Shown here: one piece after another, positions 1 to 6,806 of the stretch
How the letters are laid out: each line of letters starts with the position of its first letter
Numbering within the stretch: position 1 is the stretch's first letter
Origin: an uncultured Clostridia bacterium
Lineage (GTDB): Bacteria > Bacillota_A > Clostridia > Oscillospirales > Acutalibacteraceae
Direction: 5' to 3'
DNA length: 12,873 bases
Assembly: GCA_944380625.1 (NCBI GenBank)
Contig: CALWIE010000007.1
Location: forward strand, 1-12,873
Translations under genes and position numbers: made by a program
The notes under the pieces: generated by a model
Seen by the model: only the letters and a program-made list of their open reading frames with translations
Told to the model about the DNA's origin: nothing
The model's database searches: none

Positions 1-668
1 GTTATGGTGTAGCTGAGACAGTCCGGTGAGAAAGCGGGGCTCAACGTGCCCGCTGAGGGGGTCAGGGACAGGAGGCGGGCGTCGGTGCTCTCTGTGGGCT
101 GGGAGTCCTCTTTCTCGTTTCGATGGACGGTGACCTCGTAGACAAGTTTTGTCTCCTCGTCCGCGGCGGTGACGGTGATCTTGAAAAGGGTGTCGCTGCC
201 GCCGGATCCTAAGTTTTTGCGATTCACCCAGAAGCGGGCCCCTTCCGCCGCCTGGGCGGTGAAGGACATTTCCGTAACCTCGTAGGGCACAGTTACGGTG
301 TAGCTGAGTCGGTCCGGTGAGAAAGCAGGGCTCAACGTGCCCGCTGAGGGGGTCAGGGACAGGAGGCGGGCGTCGGTGCTCTCTATGGGCTGGGAATCCT
401 CCTTCTCCCTGCGGTGGACGGTAACCTCGTAGACCAGCTTTGTCTCCTCGTCCGCCGCAGTGACGGTGATTTTAAAGAGGGTGTCACTGCCGCCCGCGCC
501 CAAGTTTTTCCGGTTGACCCAGAAACGGGCCCCCTCCGCCACCTGGGCGGTGAAGGCCATCTCGGTGATCTCGTAAGGGACGGTGATAGTGTAGCTGTGG
601 CAGTCCGGTGAGAAGGCGGGGCTCAACGTACCCGCTGAGGGAGTCAGGGAAAGGAGCCGGGCGTCAGA
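1..668 (-). repeat. Tandem 291-bp repeats coding for cadherin-like domains
   Basis: Three in-frame units of exactly 291 bp (97 codons) lie head to tail: 378-668, 87-377 and 1-86 (cut by the window edge). The first two protein units differ at about 10 of 97 residues by eye. The visible 86 bases of the third unit differ from the second at only about 4 positions, so the units nearer the C-terminus are more alike than the first pair. The period is a whole number of codons and follows domain borders, as expected for recent duplication inside the gene. Confidence 0.93.
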
Positions 669-1166
669 GCTGGGCGGCGCGGGGATGGTAAACCAGAGGG
701 TCTGGTGCAGGTCCGCCACTATGGGCTGGGGCTCTGGGTCCACCGCGTCAAACAGGGAGATGTGCAGGCCATATTCCCCGGAAGGGGCGTCCTCCCGGAC
801 GCGGAAGCGGTACGTCAGGGCCGCCTCCTCAGGGGATTCCAAGAATCCCTCCCCGTAGTAGGCGGTGTAGACCATCTGGGCCAGACCTTCGCTCTCCTTT
901 TCGGTGACGGCGCCGGCCGCCACCTGGGGACCCCAGCGGGCGCTTTCCAATTCCAGCAGGGCGGGATCGTATTCCACTTTGGCCTGGAAGGCCGCTACGG
1001 GGCCTAGGAACCCGTCGTAGGACACCACTGCCTCCAGAACGCCGCCCTGTTGGGGAGAGCTTTCAGTCAGACGAGCGGAAAAACCGGCGGCTTGGGCGCA
1101 AAGTCCTCCCAGCGCCGCCAAGGCGGCCCAAAACACCAGGCACAGAGTTAACTTCCACGCTCTCAT
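1..1166 (-). CDS. Secreted cohesin-domain protein with tandem cadherin-like repeats (C-terminus outside window)
   Basis: No stop codon is seen, so the protein continues past the left edge; 388 codons are visible. Residues 1-27 look like a signal peptide: a positively charged start (MRAWK), a hydrophobic core, and a likely cut after AQA or QAA. Residues about 28-160 resemble a cohesin-type beta-sandwich, with the typical V.YDPALLELE strand and a later LTYRFRVREDAPSGEY strand. From residue 167 there are 97-residue repeats of the 'cadherin-like beta sandwich' family, each opening with DARLLSLTPSAGTLSPAFSP and containing SYT.TVPYE. Two are complete and a third is cut off. Such proteins are exported and usually surface-attached; the anchor, if any, lies outside the window. 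ATG at 1166 is preceded by GAGGG about 8 bases upstream. The ligand is unknown. A role in adhesion or glycan binding is only a guess. The family calls rest on motif recognition, not a search. Confidence 0.85.
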   Translation of the reverse strand, partial: MRAWKLTLCLVFWAALAALGGLCAQAAGFSARLTESSPQQGGVLEAVVSYDGFLGPVAAFQAKVEYDPALLELESARWGPQVAAGAVTEKESEGLAQMVYTAYYGEGFLESPEEAALTYRFRVREDAPSGEYGLHISLFDAVDPEPQPIVADLHQTLWFTIPAPPSSDARLLSLTPSAGTLSPAFSPDCHSYTITVPYEITEMAFTAQVAEGARFWVNRKNLGAGGSDTLFKITVTAADEETKLVYEVTVHRREKEDSQPIESTDARLLSLTPSAGTLSPAFSPDRLSYTVTVPYEVTEMSFTAQAAEGARFWVNRKNLGSGGSDTLFKITVTAADEETKLVYEVTVHRNEKEDSQPTESTDARLLSLTPSAGTLSPAFSPDCLSYTI

Positions 1167-1237
1167 GGCCACGCCCTCTTTCCCCAGGGGAACTCCCCTT
1201 TTTGAAAAAAGCCTTCACACGCTCTTTAATTGAAAAG

Positions 1238-1246
1238 ATTATAGCA
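1238..1246 (-). promoter_or_regulatory. Extended -10 promoter for the cohesin-domain gene
   Basis: On the minus strand the sequence TGCTATAAT is a perfect TATAAT -10 box (1238-1243) with the TGn extension (1244-1246). The best -35 candidate at 17 bp is TTTTTA, which is poor, as is common for extended -10 promoters. The start of transcription would be near 1231, giving a leader of about 65 bases before the ATG at 1166. Confidence 0.7.
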
Positions 1247-1269
1247 TAAACTTCTTCACATAAAAAGAA

Positions 1270-1289
1270 ATTTTTCCATATTTTTCCAA
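1270..1289 (-). promoter_or_regulatory. Phased A-tracts, possible UP element
   Basis: Two copies of TGGAAAAAT (minus strand) are spaced exactly 10 bp apart. They lie about 39 to 58 bases upstream of the predicted start of transcription of the cohesin-domain gene. This is where an UP element contacts the RNA polymerase alpha C-terminal domains, and the one-turn spacing would also bend the DNA. Function is inferred from position and composition only. Confidence 0.45.
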
Positions 1290-1338
1290 AAACCTGTCCC
1301 TTCCCCCAAAATTCGGTTTTCCTTCCTCCGAGGAGAGG

Positions 1339-1367
1339 TTGACATCCCGGCCCGGTTCGTTTACCAT
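1339..1367 (+). promoter_or_regulatory. Sigma-A promoter for the exporter/pseudouridine synthase operon
   Basis: A perfect TTGACA -35 box (1339-1344) is separated by 17 bp from TACCAT (1362-1367), a 4-of-6 match to the -10 consensus. Transcription should begin near 1374, about 32 bases before the chosen start codon at 1406. Confidence 0.75.
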
Positions 1368-1391
1368 AGGTGAGTGATAGAATTTTCGGGG

Positions 1392-1399
1392 AAAGGGGG
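1392..1399 (+). promoter_or_regulatory. Ribosome binding site that decides the exporter gene start
   Basis: AAAGGGGG is followed by 6 bases and then ATG 1406. It touches the alternative ATG 1400 with no spacer and lies downstream of GTG 1370, so 1406 is the best-supported start. Confidence 0.6.
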
Positions 1400-1405
1400 A
1401 TGGCT

Positions 1406-2182
1406 ATGACCGGAGACACCAGTGTTTTAGAGCTCTCCTTTCAAATGGGGGAGATCCTTTTGCGAAACGGCGCGGAGATCTCCCGGGTGCAGGAGACGAT
1501 GGAGCGCGTCGCCCAAGCTTACCACGTGGAAAAGTTCAACGTCTATGTCCTGACAAACGCCATCTTCGCCATCGGGATGGAACGGGACAGAGAGCGCTCT
1601 GTGGAGCTCAAGCACGTTCCCGGCACCACCACCCATCTGGGCCGCATCAGCGCGGTCAACCAGCTCTCCCGGGAGATCGCCCAGGGGGAGCGCACGGTGG
1701 AGGAGGCCTTTGAGGCCCTCGAAAAGATTAGAAAAATCCCCTACTCCCCCCTGCCCCTGGCCACCCTGGCCTGCGGGGTGGGCAGCGCCTGCTTTTCCTA
1801 CCTGTTCGGCGGGGACGCCTTCGACGCTCTGACCGCCTTTTTTTGCGGGCTGGTGCTGGAACTGTACCTGCACCTGGCGGACAGGCACCAGATGACAAAA
1901 TTTCTCACAAACCTTTCGGCCAGCGCCCTGGTCACCCTCTGTGGGGCGGGGCTGTTCGCCCTGGGCGTTGGGCACAGCCTGGACATGATTATCATCGGCT
2001 CCATCATCCGGCTGGTGCCGGGAGTGGCCCTGACCACCTCTATACGGGACTTTTTCCACAGCGACTACCTCAGCGGCACCATCCGCATGTTCGACGCCCT
2101 GCTTGTGGGCGGGTGCATTGCCATTGGGGTGGGCGTGGTGGTCAAGGGGCTCTCTCTGGCGACGGGAGGCGCGCTGCTATGA
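1406..2182 (+). CDS. Threonine/serine exporter family, N-terminal-domain protein (ThrE/DUF1212, YjjP-like)
   Basis: This is the N-terminal half of a ThrE-type inner-membrane exporter; the next gene supplies the other half. The 258-residue product opens with the family's cytoplasmic region, including RNGAEISRVQETMER (20-34) and VPGTTTHLGR (71-80). Five hydrophobic segments follow at about 117-134, 138-158, 166-188, 193-211 and 229-250, with the hallmark RLVPGVALTTSIRD at 202-215. In Corynebacterium the fused ThrE exports threonine and serine; the E. coli pair YjjP/YjjB has been linked to succinate export, so the substrate here is open. ATG 1406 is chosen because AAAGGGGG (1392-1399) lies 6 bases upstream. 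ATG 1400 directly abuts that site, and GTG 1370 lies before the predicted transcription start. The stop overlaps the next start as ATGA, which suggests translational coupling of the two subunits. Confidence 0.9.
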   Translation: MTGDTSVLELSFQMGEILLRNGAEISRVQETMERVAQAYHVEKFNVYVLTNAIFAIGMERDRERSVELKHVPGTTTHLGRISAVNQLSREIAQGERTVEEAFEALEKIRKIPYSPLPLATLACGVGSACFSYLFGGDAFDALTAFFCGLVLELYLHLADRHQMTKFLTNLSASALVTLCGAGLFALGVGHSLDMIIIGSIIRLVPGVALTTSIRDFFHSDYLSGTIRMFDALLVGGCIAIGVGVVVKGLSLATGGALL

Positions 2183-2646
2183 TGGATTTTCCCACCCTGT
2201 TCAACTGGGCTTTTCAAACGGCGGTGGCCTTTGCCTCCACCATCGCCTTCGCCATCATCTTCCACACCCCCTCCCGGGAGTATTTCTTCTGCGGGATCAC
2301 CGGGGGCATTGGGTGGCTGGTGTACCTGTTCTGCACCGGCATGGGCCTGGGCGTGGTGACCGCCTCTTTTTTCGCCACCGTAGCCCTGGCCTGGTTCTCC
2401 CGGATCTTCGCCTTCCGGCGGAAAGCGCCAGTGACCATTTTCCTCATCACGGGGATCTTTCCCCTGGTGCCTGGGGCCGGCATTTACTACACCGGCTACC
2501 ACCTGTTTATGAGCGACAATTTCCAAGCCCTCTACAAGGGCCTGGAGACGGTGAAGATTGCCGTCGCCATCGCCTTGGGGATTGGCATTGTGCTCTCTTT
2601 GCCCCCTGTTCTCTTCAGCTTCCGGCGCGCCAAGCGCCCTTTGTGA
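2179..2646 (+). CDS. Threonine/serine exporter family, C-terminal-domain protein (ThrE_2/DUF3815, YjjB-like)
   Basis: The 155-residue protein is almost entirely hydrophobic. Membrane segments lie at about 8-28, 36-52, 55-74, 86-105 and 123-146. It carries the family signature LITGIFPLVPGAGIYYTGY (89-107). It is the small membrane half that pairs with the preceding protein to form one exporter; in other bacteria the halves are fused. The start ATG 2179 overlaps the upstream stop in ATGA, and GGGAGG (2164-2169) sits 9 bases upstream; a second ATG follows directly at 2182. The length is usual for the stand-alone C-terminal half. Substrate is unproven. Confidence 0.9.
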   Translation: MMDFPTLFNWAFQTAVAFASTIAFAIIFHTPSREYFFCGITGGIGWLVYLFCTGMGLGVVTASFFATVALAWFSRIFAFRRKAPVTIFLITGIFPLVPGAGIYYTGYHLFMSDNFQALYKGLETVKIAVAIALGIGIVLSLPPVLFSFRRAKRPL

Positions 2647-2659
2647 AAGGAGCTTTCCC

Positions 2660-3649
2660 ATGCCTCTGCGGCAAGTGGCCATTCAAAAAAACGACGCCGG
2701 CCAGCGGGTGGACAAATTCCTCACCAAGGCTTTTCCCAACCTGCCCCAGGCCATGCTCTACAAGTGCATCCGCAAAAAGGACATCAAGGTAAACGGCAAG
2801 CGCTGCGAGATCTCCACCCGGCTGCGGGAGGGGGACGTGGTCTCCCTGTACATGAAGGAGGAGTTCTTCCAAAAGGAGGAACGGGAGGAGGATTTCCTCA
2901 AGGCCCCCGCAAAGCTCAACGTGCTCTATGAGGACGAAAACGTGATGCTTCTGGACAAGCGCCCGGGGCTGATCGTCCACCCGGACGAAAACTACCACTT
3001 CGACTCCCTGATCGCCCGGGTGCAGCACTACCTCTACGACAAAGGGGAGTACGACCCCCAGGCGGAAAACGCCTTTGCCCCCGCCTTGGCAAACCGCATC
3101 GACCGCAACACGGGGGGCATTGTCCTGGCCGCCAAAAACGCGGAGGCCCTGCGGGTGCTCAACCAGAAGATCAAGGACCGGGAACTGCGAAAGCTCTACC
3201 TGTGTGTGGTGTGCGGCAGGCTCGCCCAAAAGGAGGGGCTGCTTTCCGGCTACCTGGAGAAAAACGAATCCCAAAACCGGGTGTACATCTCCCAAAAGCC
3301 CCGGCCGGGGGCCAAGACCATCCGCACCAAGTACCGGGTCTTGGAGGAACGGCGGGACTTCTCCCTGGTGGAGGTGGAGCTCCTCACCGGGCGCACCCAC
3401 CAGATCCGGGCCCACTTCGCCTCCATCGGCCACCCTCTGGCCGGGGACGGGAAGTACGGAAAAAACGCGGTCAACAAGAAGACCGGCTTTCCCTACCAGG
3501 CCCTTTACTCCTACAAGCTGGCCTTTGATTTTCGGACCGACGGAGGGGTTCTCTCCTATTTGGACGGCAGGGAGTTCACTGTGCCGGACGTGTGGTTTTT
3601 GGAGGAATTCCGCCAGATGCCTTGCGGCCCTGAAAAACTTCCACTATAA
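2660..3649 (+). CDS. RluC/RluD-family RNA pseudouridine synthase
   Basis: The enzyme isomerises specific uridines to pseudouridine in RNA, most likely 23S rRNA. The 329-residue protein has an N-terminal S4 RNA-binding domain (about 13-65, with the VDKFLTKAFPNLPQ helix and KVNGKRCE turn) and a catalytic domain (about 88-300). The catalytic aspartate is D148 in ANRIDRNTGGIVLAAK. The classic first residue of HRLD is replaced by N145, a variant I recall in many clostridial members. Other family motifs are KLYLCVVCG and LLTGRTHQIRAHFASIGHPLAGDGKYG. ATG 2660 is preceded by AAAGGAG (2646-2652), and an upstream in-frame extension from 2558 lacks any family similarity. It follows the exporter gene by 13 bp and is probably in the same operon. 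The exact target uridine cannot be read from sequence. Confidence 0.93.
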   Translation: MPLRQVAIQKNDAGQRVDKFLTKAFPNLPQAMLYKCIRKKDIKVNGKRCEISTRLREGDVVSLYMKEEFFQKEEREEDFLKAPAKLNVLYEDENVMLLDKRPGLIVHPDENYHFDSLIARVQHYLYDKGEYDPQAENAFAPALANRIDRNTGGIVLAAKNAEALRVLNQKIKDRELRKLYLCVVCGRLAQKEGLLSGYLEKNESQNRVYISQKPRPGAKTIRTKYRVLEERRDFSLVEVELLTGRTHQIRAHFASIGHPLAGDGKYGKNAVNKKTGFPYQALYSYKLAFDFRTDGGVLSYLDGREFTVPDVWFLEEFRQMPCGPEKLPL

Positions 3650-3650
3650 T
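3622..3650 (+). promoter_or_regulatory. Promoter overlapping the end of the pseudouridine synthase gene
   Basis: TTGCGG (3622-3627) is separated by 17 bp from a perfect TATAAT (3645-3650) that contains the synthase TAA stop codon. Transcription would start near 3657 and give a leader of about 57 bases for the glycosyltransferase-CsaB gene. The perfect -10 and ideal spacing support it; the -35 matches only 3 of 6. Confidence 0.55.
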
Positions 3651-3680
3651 GAAAGGCAGTTTGAGATTTTTTGAGAATAC

Positions 3681-3695
3681 CCCGCCCGGGGCGGG
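3681..3695 (+). other. GC hairpin in the leader of the glycosyltransferase-CsaB gene
   Basis: CCCGCC (3681-3686), loop CGG and GGCGGG (3690-3695) form a perfect 6-bp stem. No T-run follows, so it is not a standard terminator. It ends 5 bases before the GGGAGGA ribosome binding site (3701-3707) and could affect translation or mRNA stability. Confidence 0.4.
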
Positions 3696-3713
3696 AATAC
3701 GGGAGGAAACCCC

Positions 3714-5945
3714 ATGCGCGTTATCCATCTGATCGGCGGCGGCGACACCGGCGGCGCCAAAACCCATGTGCTCAACCTGCTCAAGGAGCTGAACCAGTCC
3801 ATCGACGCCCAGCTCTTCTGCTTCCGCAGGGGCGAGTTCTCCGACGACGCGGAGAAAATGGGCATTCCCATCCAGGTGATCGAGTCCGGCAACCCTGTGG
3901 TGGGCCTGCAGGAGCTTCAGCGCCTGGTGGCCGGCCAGCAGGGGGACATCATCCACTGCCACGGCGCCCGGGGCAACCTGATGGGAAACCTGGTAAAAAA
4001 GCACCTGAAGGCCCCGGTGGTGACCACCGTCCACAGCGACTACCGCCTGGACTACATGGGCCGGCCTGTGGCCATGCTCTCTTACGGCGCCACAAACATG
4101 GTGGCCCTGCGGCAGATGAATTTCTACATTGGCGTTTCCGACCCCATGACGGACATCCTCATCGAACGGGGGTTCCCCGCCGACAGGATTTACACCATCT
4201 ACAACGGCATCGACTTTAAGACCCCCATCCACCCGGCGCCCAAGGAGGAGTTCCTGAAAAGCGTGGGGATGGAGTGGGAAGAGGGGGACGTGATCGCCGG
4301 CATCGCCGCCCGGCTGTCCCCGGTCAAGGACATCCCCACCCTGCTGCGGGCCATGGCGCTGGCCTGCAGGGAAAACCCCCGCCTGAAACTTTTGATCGCC
4401 GGGGACGGCGAGGACCGGCAGAAACTGGAAAACATGGCCCGGGACCTGGGGCTTGCGGGCAAGGTCTTCTTCGCCGGGTGGCTCTCCGATGTGAACTCCT
4501 TCTACAACGCCATCGACATCAACCTTTTGACCTCTATCTCCGAGACCTTTCCCTACTCCCTGACCGAGGGCACCCGGATGCACCGGGCCACCATTGCCTC
4601 CCATGTGGGGGGCGTACCGGTGCTCATCGACGACGGGATCAACGGCTTCATCTTCGAGCCGGGGGACGAAAAGCAGCTGGCCCGGCACCTGGTGACCTTG
4701 GCCGGCGACGGGGAGCTGCGCCGCGCCTTTGGGGAGCGCATTTACGAAAAAGCCAGCCGGGAGTTCTCCATCGACCGGATGGTGGAACACCAGCTGGAGA
4801 TTTACGAGAGCATTCTCAAACGGGACGCCCGGCAAAAGAGCCGGAAGCGGGACGGGGTCATCATCTGCGGGGCCTACGGCCACGGCAACGCCGGGGACGA
4901 CGCCATTTTGAAATCCATCATCCAGTCGGTGAAGGAGCTGGACGGCTCCATGCCTGTCACGGTGCTGGCAAAAAATACCGAGAGCGTGAAAAAGCGCTAC
5001 AGGGTCAACGCCTCCCACACCTTCAACCTGCTGAAGATGGCCGCCGCCATGCGCAAGTCCGTGCTGTACATCAACGGGGGCGGCACGCTGATCCAAAACG
5101 TCACCAGCCAGCGGAGCCTGTGGTACTACCTGTTCACCCTGTGGCTGGCAAAGGCTTTGGGCAACAAGGTGGACCTCTACGGCTGCGGCATCGGCCCTGT
5201 GCGGGGGAGGAGAAACATCCGCCTGGTAAAACGGGTGCTGGACGGCTCTGTGGACACCATCACCCTCCGGGAGGAGGACTCTGTGGAGGAGCTCAAGGGC
5301 TTTGGGGTCAACCGGCCGGAGATCCGCCTCTGCTCGGACCCTGCCCTGGTGCTCTCTCCTGCCCCGGAAGAGGCTGTTTCAGTCTACATGGACAAGCACG
5401 GGCTCAAGGAGGGGACCCGCTACATCTGCTTTATGCTGCGCAGCTGGACGGACTTCAAATCCAAGGCGCCGGCCCTGGCGGCCTGCGCCGACGAGGCCTG
5501 GGAGCGCTACGGCCTTGAGCCGGTGTTCCTCTCTTTGAACATCTTCCACGACACCTACGCCGCCCAGCAGGTGACCCCCTTCATGAAGGCTCCCTACAAA
5601 ATCCTGGACGACTGGGCGGAGCCGGAGATGCTCATCGGCCTTCTGGGCCATATGGAGGTGGTGGTCTCCATGCGACTGCACGGGCTGATCTTCTCCTCCC
5701 TCAGCGGCGTGCCCTTGGTGGGGGTGGGGTACGACCCCAAGATCGCCTCCTTTTTGCGGTATCTGGGCGAGGGGACCTGCATCGAGCTCCCGGATGTGGA
5801 TCGGGAAAACCTCTCCCAGTCCCTGGAAAAGGCGGTGGAGTCCCTGCCCCGCCGGAAGGAGCTCCAAGAGAGGGCCCAGCGCCTCAAAGCGGTGGAGCGG
5901 GAAAACATCCGGGCGGTGGCCAGGCTTTTGGGCATGCCGGAGTAA
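3714..5945 (+). CDS. csaB: Fusion of a family 4 glycosyltransferase and a CsaB-like polysaccharide pyruvyltransferase
   Basis: The 743-residue protein joins two enzymes. Residues 1-370 form a GT4 glycosyltransferase. It has the glycine-rich GGGDTGGAKTH loop (8-18), the acceptor-side TVHSDYR (105-111), IAARLSPVKDIPTLLRA, LLIAGDGED, and the E-X7-E nucleotide-sugar motif at E277 and E285. A basic linker (about 367-380) leads into a pyruvyltransferase domain (381-743) with GAYGHGNAGDDAILKS, YINGGGTLIQN, SMRLHGLIFS (652-661, H656) and GYDPKIASFLRY. CsaB transfers pyruvate from phosphoenolpyruvate as a ketal onto secondary cell wall polymer, which makes the binding site for SLH-domain surface proteins. 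Fusion suggests one polypeptide adds a sugar and pyruvylates the same glycan on the cytoplasmic side; this is inference. The reading frame is continuous. GGGAGGA lies 6 bases before the ATG. The gene symbol refers to the C-terminal half. Confidence 0.88.
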   Translation: MRVIHLIGGGDTGGAKTHVLNLLKELNQSIDAQLFCFRRGEFSDDAEKMGIPIQVIESGNPVVGLQELQRLVAGQQGDIIHCHGARGNLMGNLVKKHLKAPVVTTVHSDYRLDYMGRPVAMLSYGATNMVALRQMNFYIGVSDPMTDILIERGFPADRIYTIYNGIDFKTPIHPAPKEEFLKSVGMEWEEGDVIAGIAARLSPVKDIPTLLRAMALACRENPRLKLLIAGDGEDRQKLENMARDLGLAGKVFFAGWLSDVNSFYNAIDINLLTSISETFPYSLTEGTRMHRATIASHVGGVPVLIDDGINGFIFEPGDEKQLARHLVTLAGDGELRRAFGERIYEKASREFSIDRMVEHQLEIYESILKRDARQKSRKRDGVIICGAYGHGNAGDDAILKSIIQSVKELDGSMPVTVLAKNTESVKKRYRVNASHTFNLLKMAAAMRKSVLYINGGGTLIQNVTSQRSLWYYLFTLWLAKALGNKVDLYGCGIGPVRGRRNIRLVKRVLDGSVDTITLREEDSVEELKGFGVNRPEIRLCSDPALVLSPAPEEAVSVYMDKHGLKEGTRYICFMLRSWTDFKSKAPALAACADEAWERYGLEPVFLSLNIFHDTYAAQQVTPFMKAPYKILDDWAEPEMLIGLLGHMEVVVSMRLHGLIFSSLSGVPLVGVGYDPKIASFLRYLGEGTCIELPDVDRENLSQSLEKAVESLPRRKELQERAQRLKAVERENIRAVARLLGMPE

Positions 5946-5953
5946 AGCAAAGT

Positions 5954-5986
5954 AAAAAGGAGGCCTCTGGGAGGTCTCCTTTTTTT
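5954..5986. terminator. Bidirectional rho-independent terminator between converging genes
   Basis: A 14-bp stem has arms at 5954-5967 and 5971-5984, a 3-base loop TGG, and a single G-U wobble. An A-run on the left side and a T-run (5980-5986) on the right mean that both strands give a stem followed by U residues. It starts 8 bases after the stop of the glycosyltransferase-CsaB gene. It lies about 50 bases past the stop of the methyltransferase gene, so it can end both transcripts. Confidence 0.92.
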
Positions 5987-6033
5987 ACGTCCGGATACAT
6001 GCTATTTTTGCCAAGGGCAGACCCTTTTGGGGG

Positions 6034-6795
6034 TCAGCTCTTTTTGGCCACAATGAGAAACCGGTGCTCCAGGTTTGGGACAAAGCCCAGGCGCCGCACC
6101 TGGTTCTCCATTTGGAAGAGGGCTTCCTTACAGGCCTCCACAGAGAAGCCGGGAAACTCCCAGGGGCACACGCTTGCCAGGAAAACCACGGCGCCCACAT
6201 CCAGGAAACGCCCCTCCCGGTAGGACTGGTGGGCCCGCATCACCCGGAAGCCGGCCTCCCGAAACCGGGGGAGCTCGTTTTCCAGGTTAAACCCCACAAA
6301 GCCGCCGGAAAACCCAGGCAGCAGCCGTTTGGCCAGGGGCAGGTCGTTTTCGCCGCCCACCTGCTGGGTGACAAAAAAGCCTCCCTTTTTCAGCACCCGC
6401 CGGACCTCCGGAAGGTGGTAGCTCTCGTGACGGCTGAGGACCAGGTCGAAGCTGCCGTCGGGAAAGGGCAGAGGCATCTCCTTCTCGCTGTCGTACTCCC
6501 GGACAGTGATGCCCAGGGGCCCCAGGCGCTTTTTGCACAGGGCCAGGTTGGGGGCCCAGCCCTCGGTGACGCTGGTGAGGGCGTAGGGGTGCCCCAGGGC
6601 AAGAAGGAATTCTCCGCCCCCGGTGCCCATGTCCAGAAGCCGCACCCCAGGCCGCAGGAACTCCTTTGCCACCTGGGCGTAGTCCCAGGGCAGGGGCTCC
6701 ACGGTGTACCGGCCGTCTATGTGGGAGAAGTCCCAGCCGGACATGCCCCGGGCAGCCTCCTCCCGCCACTGGCCCAACAGCTGTTCGCGGTCCAT
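6034..6795 (-). CDS. Class I SAM-dependent methyltransferase at the end of the his operon
   Basis: The 253-residue protein has a Rossmann methyltransferase core. Motif I is LLDMGTGGGE at 53-62, followed by SVTEGWAPN on the second strand, PLPFPDGSFDLVLSRHESYH (109-128) for the motif IV region, and VLKKGGFFVTQ (134-144). The C-terminal part carries the usual final strands. The substrate cannot be told; it could be a small molecule, a protein or RNA. ATG 6795 has AGGGG 7 bases upstream and leaves 11 bp to the hisE stop. A GTG at 6810 would overlap hisE by 4 bp and add five residues. Spacing and orientation place it as the last gene of the histidine operon transcript, but no known histidine step needs it. 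Confidence 0.85.
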   Translation of the reverse strand: MDREQLLGQWREEAARGMSGWDFSHIDGRYTVEPLPWDYAQVAKEFLRPGVRLLDMGTGGGEFLLALGHPYALTSVTEGWAPNLALCKKRLGPLGITVREYDSEKEMPLPFPDGSFDLVLSRHESYHLPEVRRVLKKGGFFVTQQVGGENDLPLAKRLLPGFSGGFVGFNLENELPRFREAGFRVMRAHQSYREGRFLDVGAVVFLASVCPWEFPGFSVEACKEALFQMENQVRRLGFVPNLEHRFLIVAKKS

Positions 6796-6806
6796 CGGCT
6801 CACCCC

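Noticed and set aside
1..668. Regular repeats considered as a CRISPR array
   Set aside because: The period is 291 bp, the repeats have no unique spacers, and they are in frame within a protein domain family.
1186..1203. Hairpin AGGGG-AACT-CCCCT followed by five T on the plus strand, resembling a terminator
   Set aside because: No rightward gene lies upstream of it in the window. The stem is only 5 bp and it sits in the leader of the leftward gene, so chance is more likely.
1370..1405. GTG 1370 as the start of the exporter gene
   Set aside because: It lies at or upstream of the predicted transcription start (about 1374) and has no ribosome binding site. ATG 1406 has a well-spaced one.
1063..1419. 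A 118-codon minus-strand frame spanning the intergenic region
   Set aside because: It crosses both predicted promoters and overlaps the signal peptide of the cohesin-domain protein in another frame. It has no family features.
3576..5096. A 506-codon open frame on the minus strand opposite the glycosyltransferase-CsaB gene
   Set aside because: It has no recognisable motif, runs antisense to a clear enzyme, and is explained by high GC at third codon positions, which removes stops from the opposite strand.
6010..6030. Small inverted repeat just past the methyltransferase stop (minus-strand AAGGG-TCTG-CCCTT)
   Set aside because: It has a 5-bp stem without a following U-run on the relevant strand, and the strong terminator at 5954-5986 is close by.
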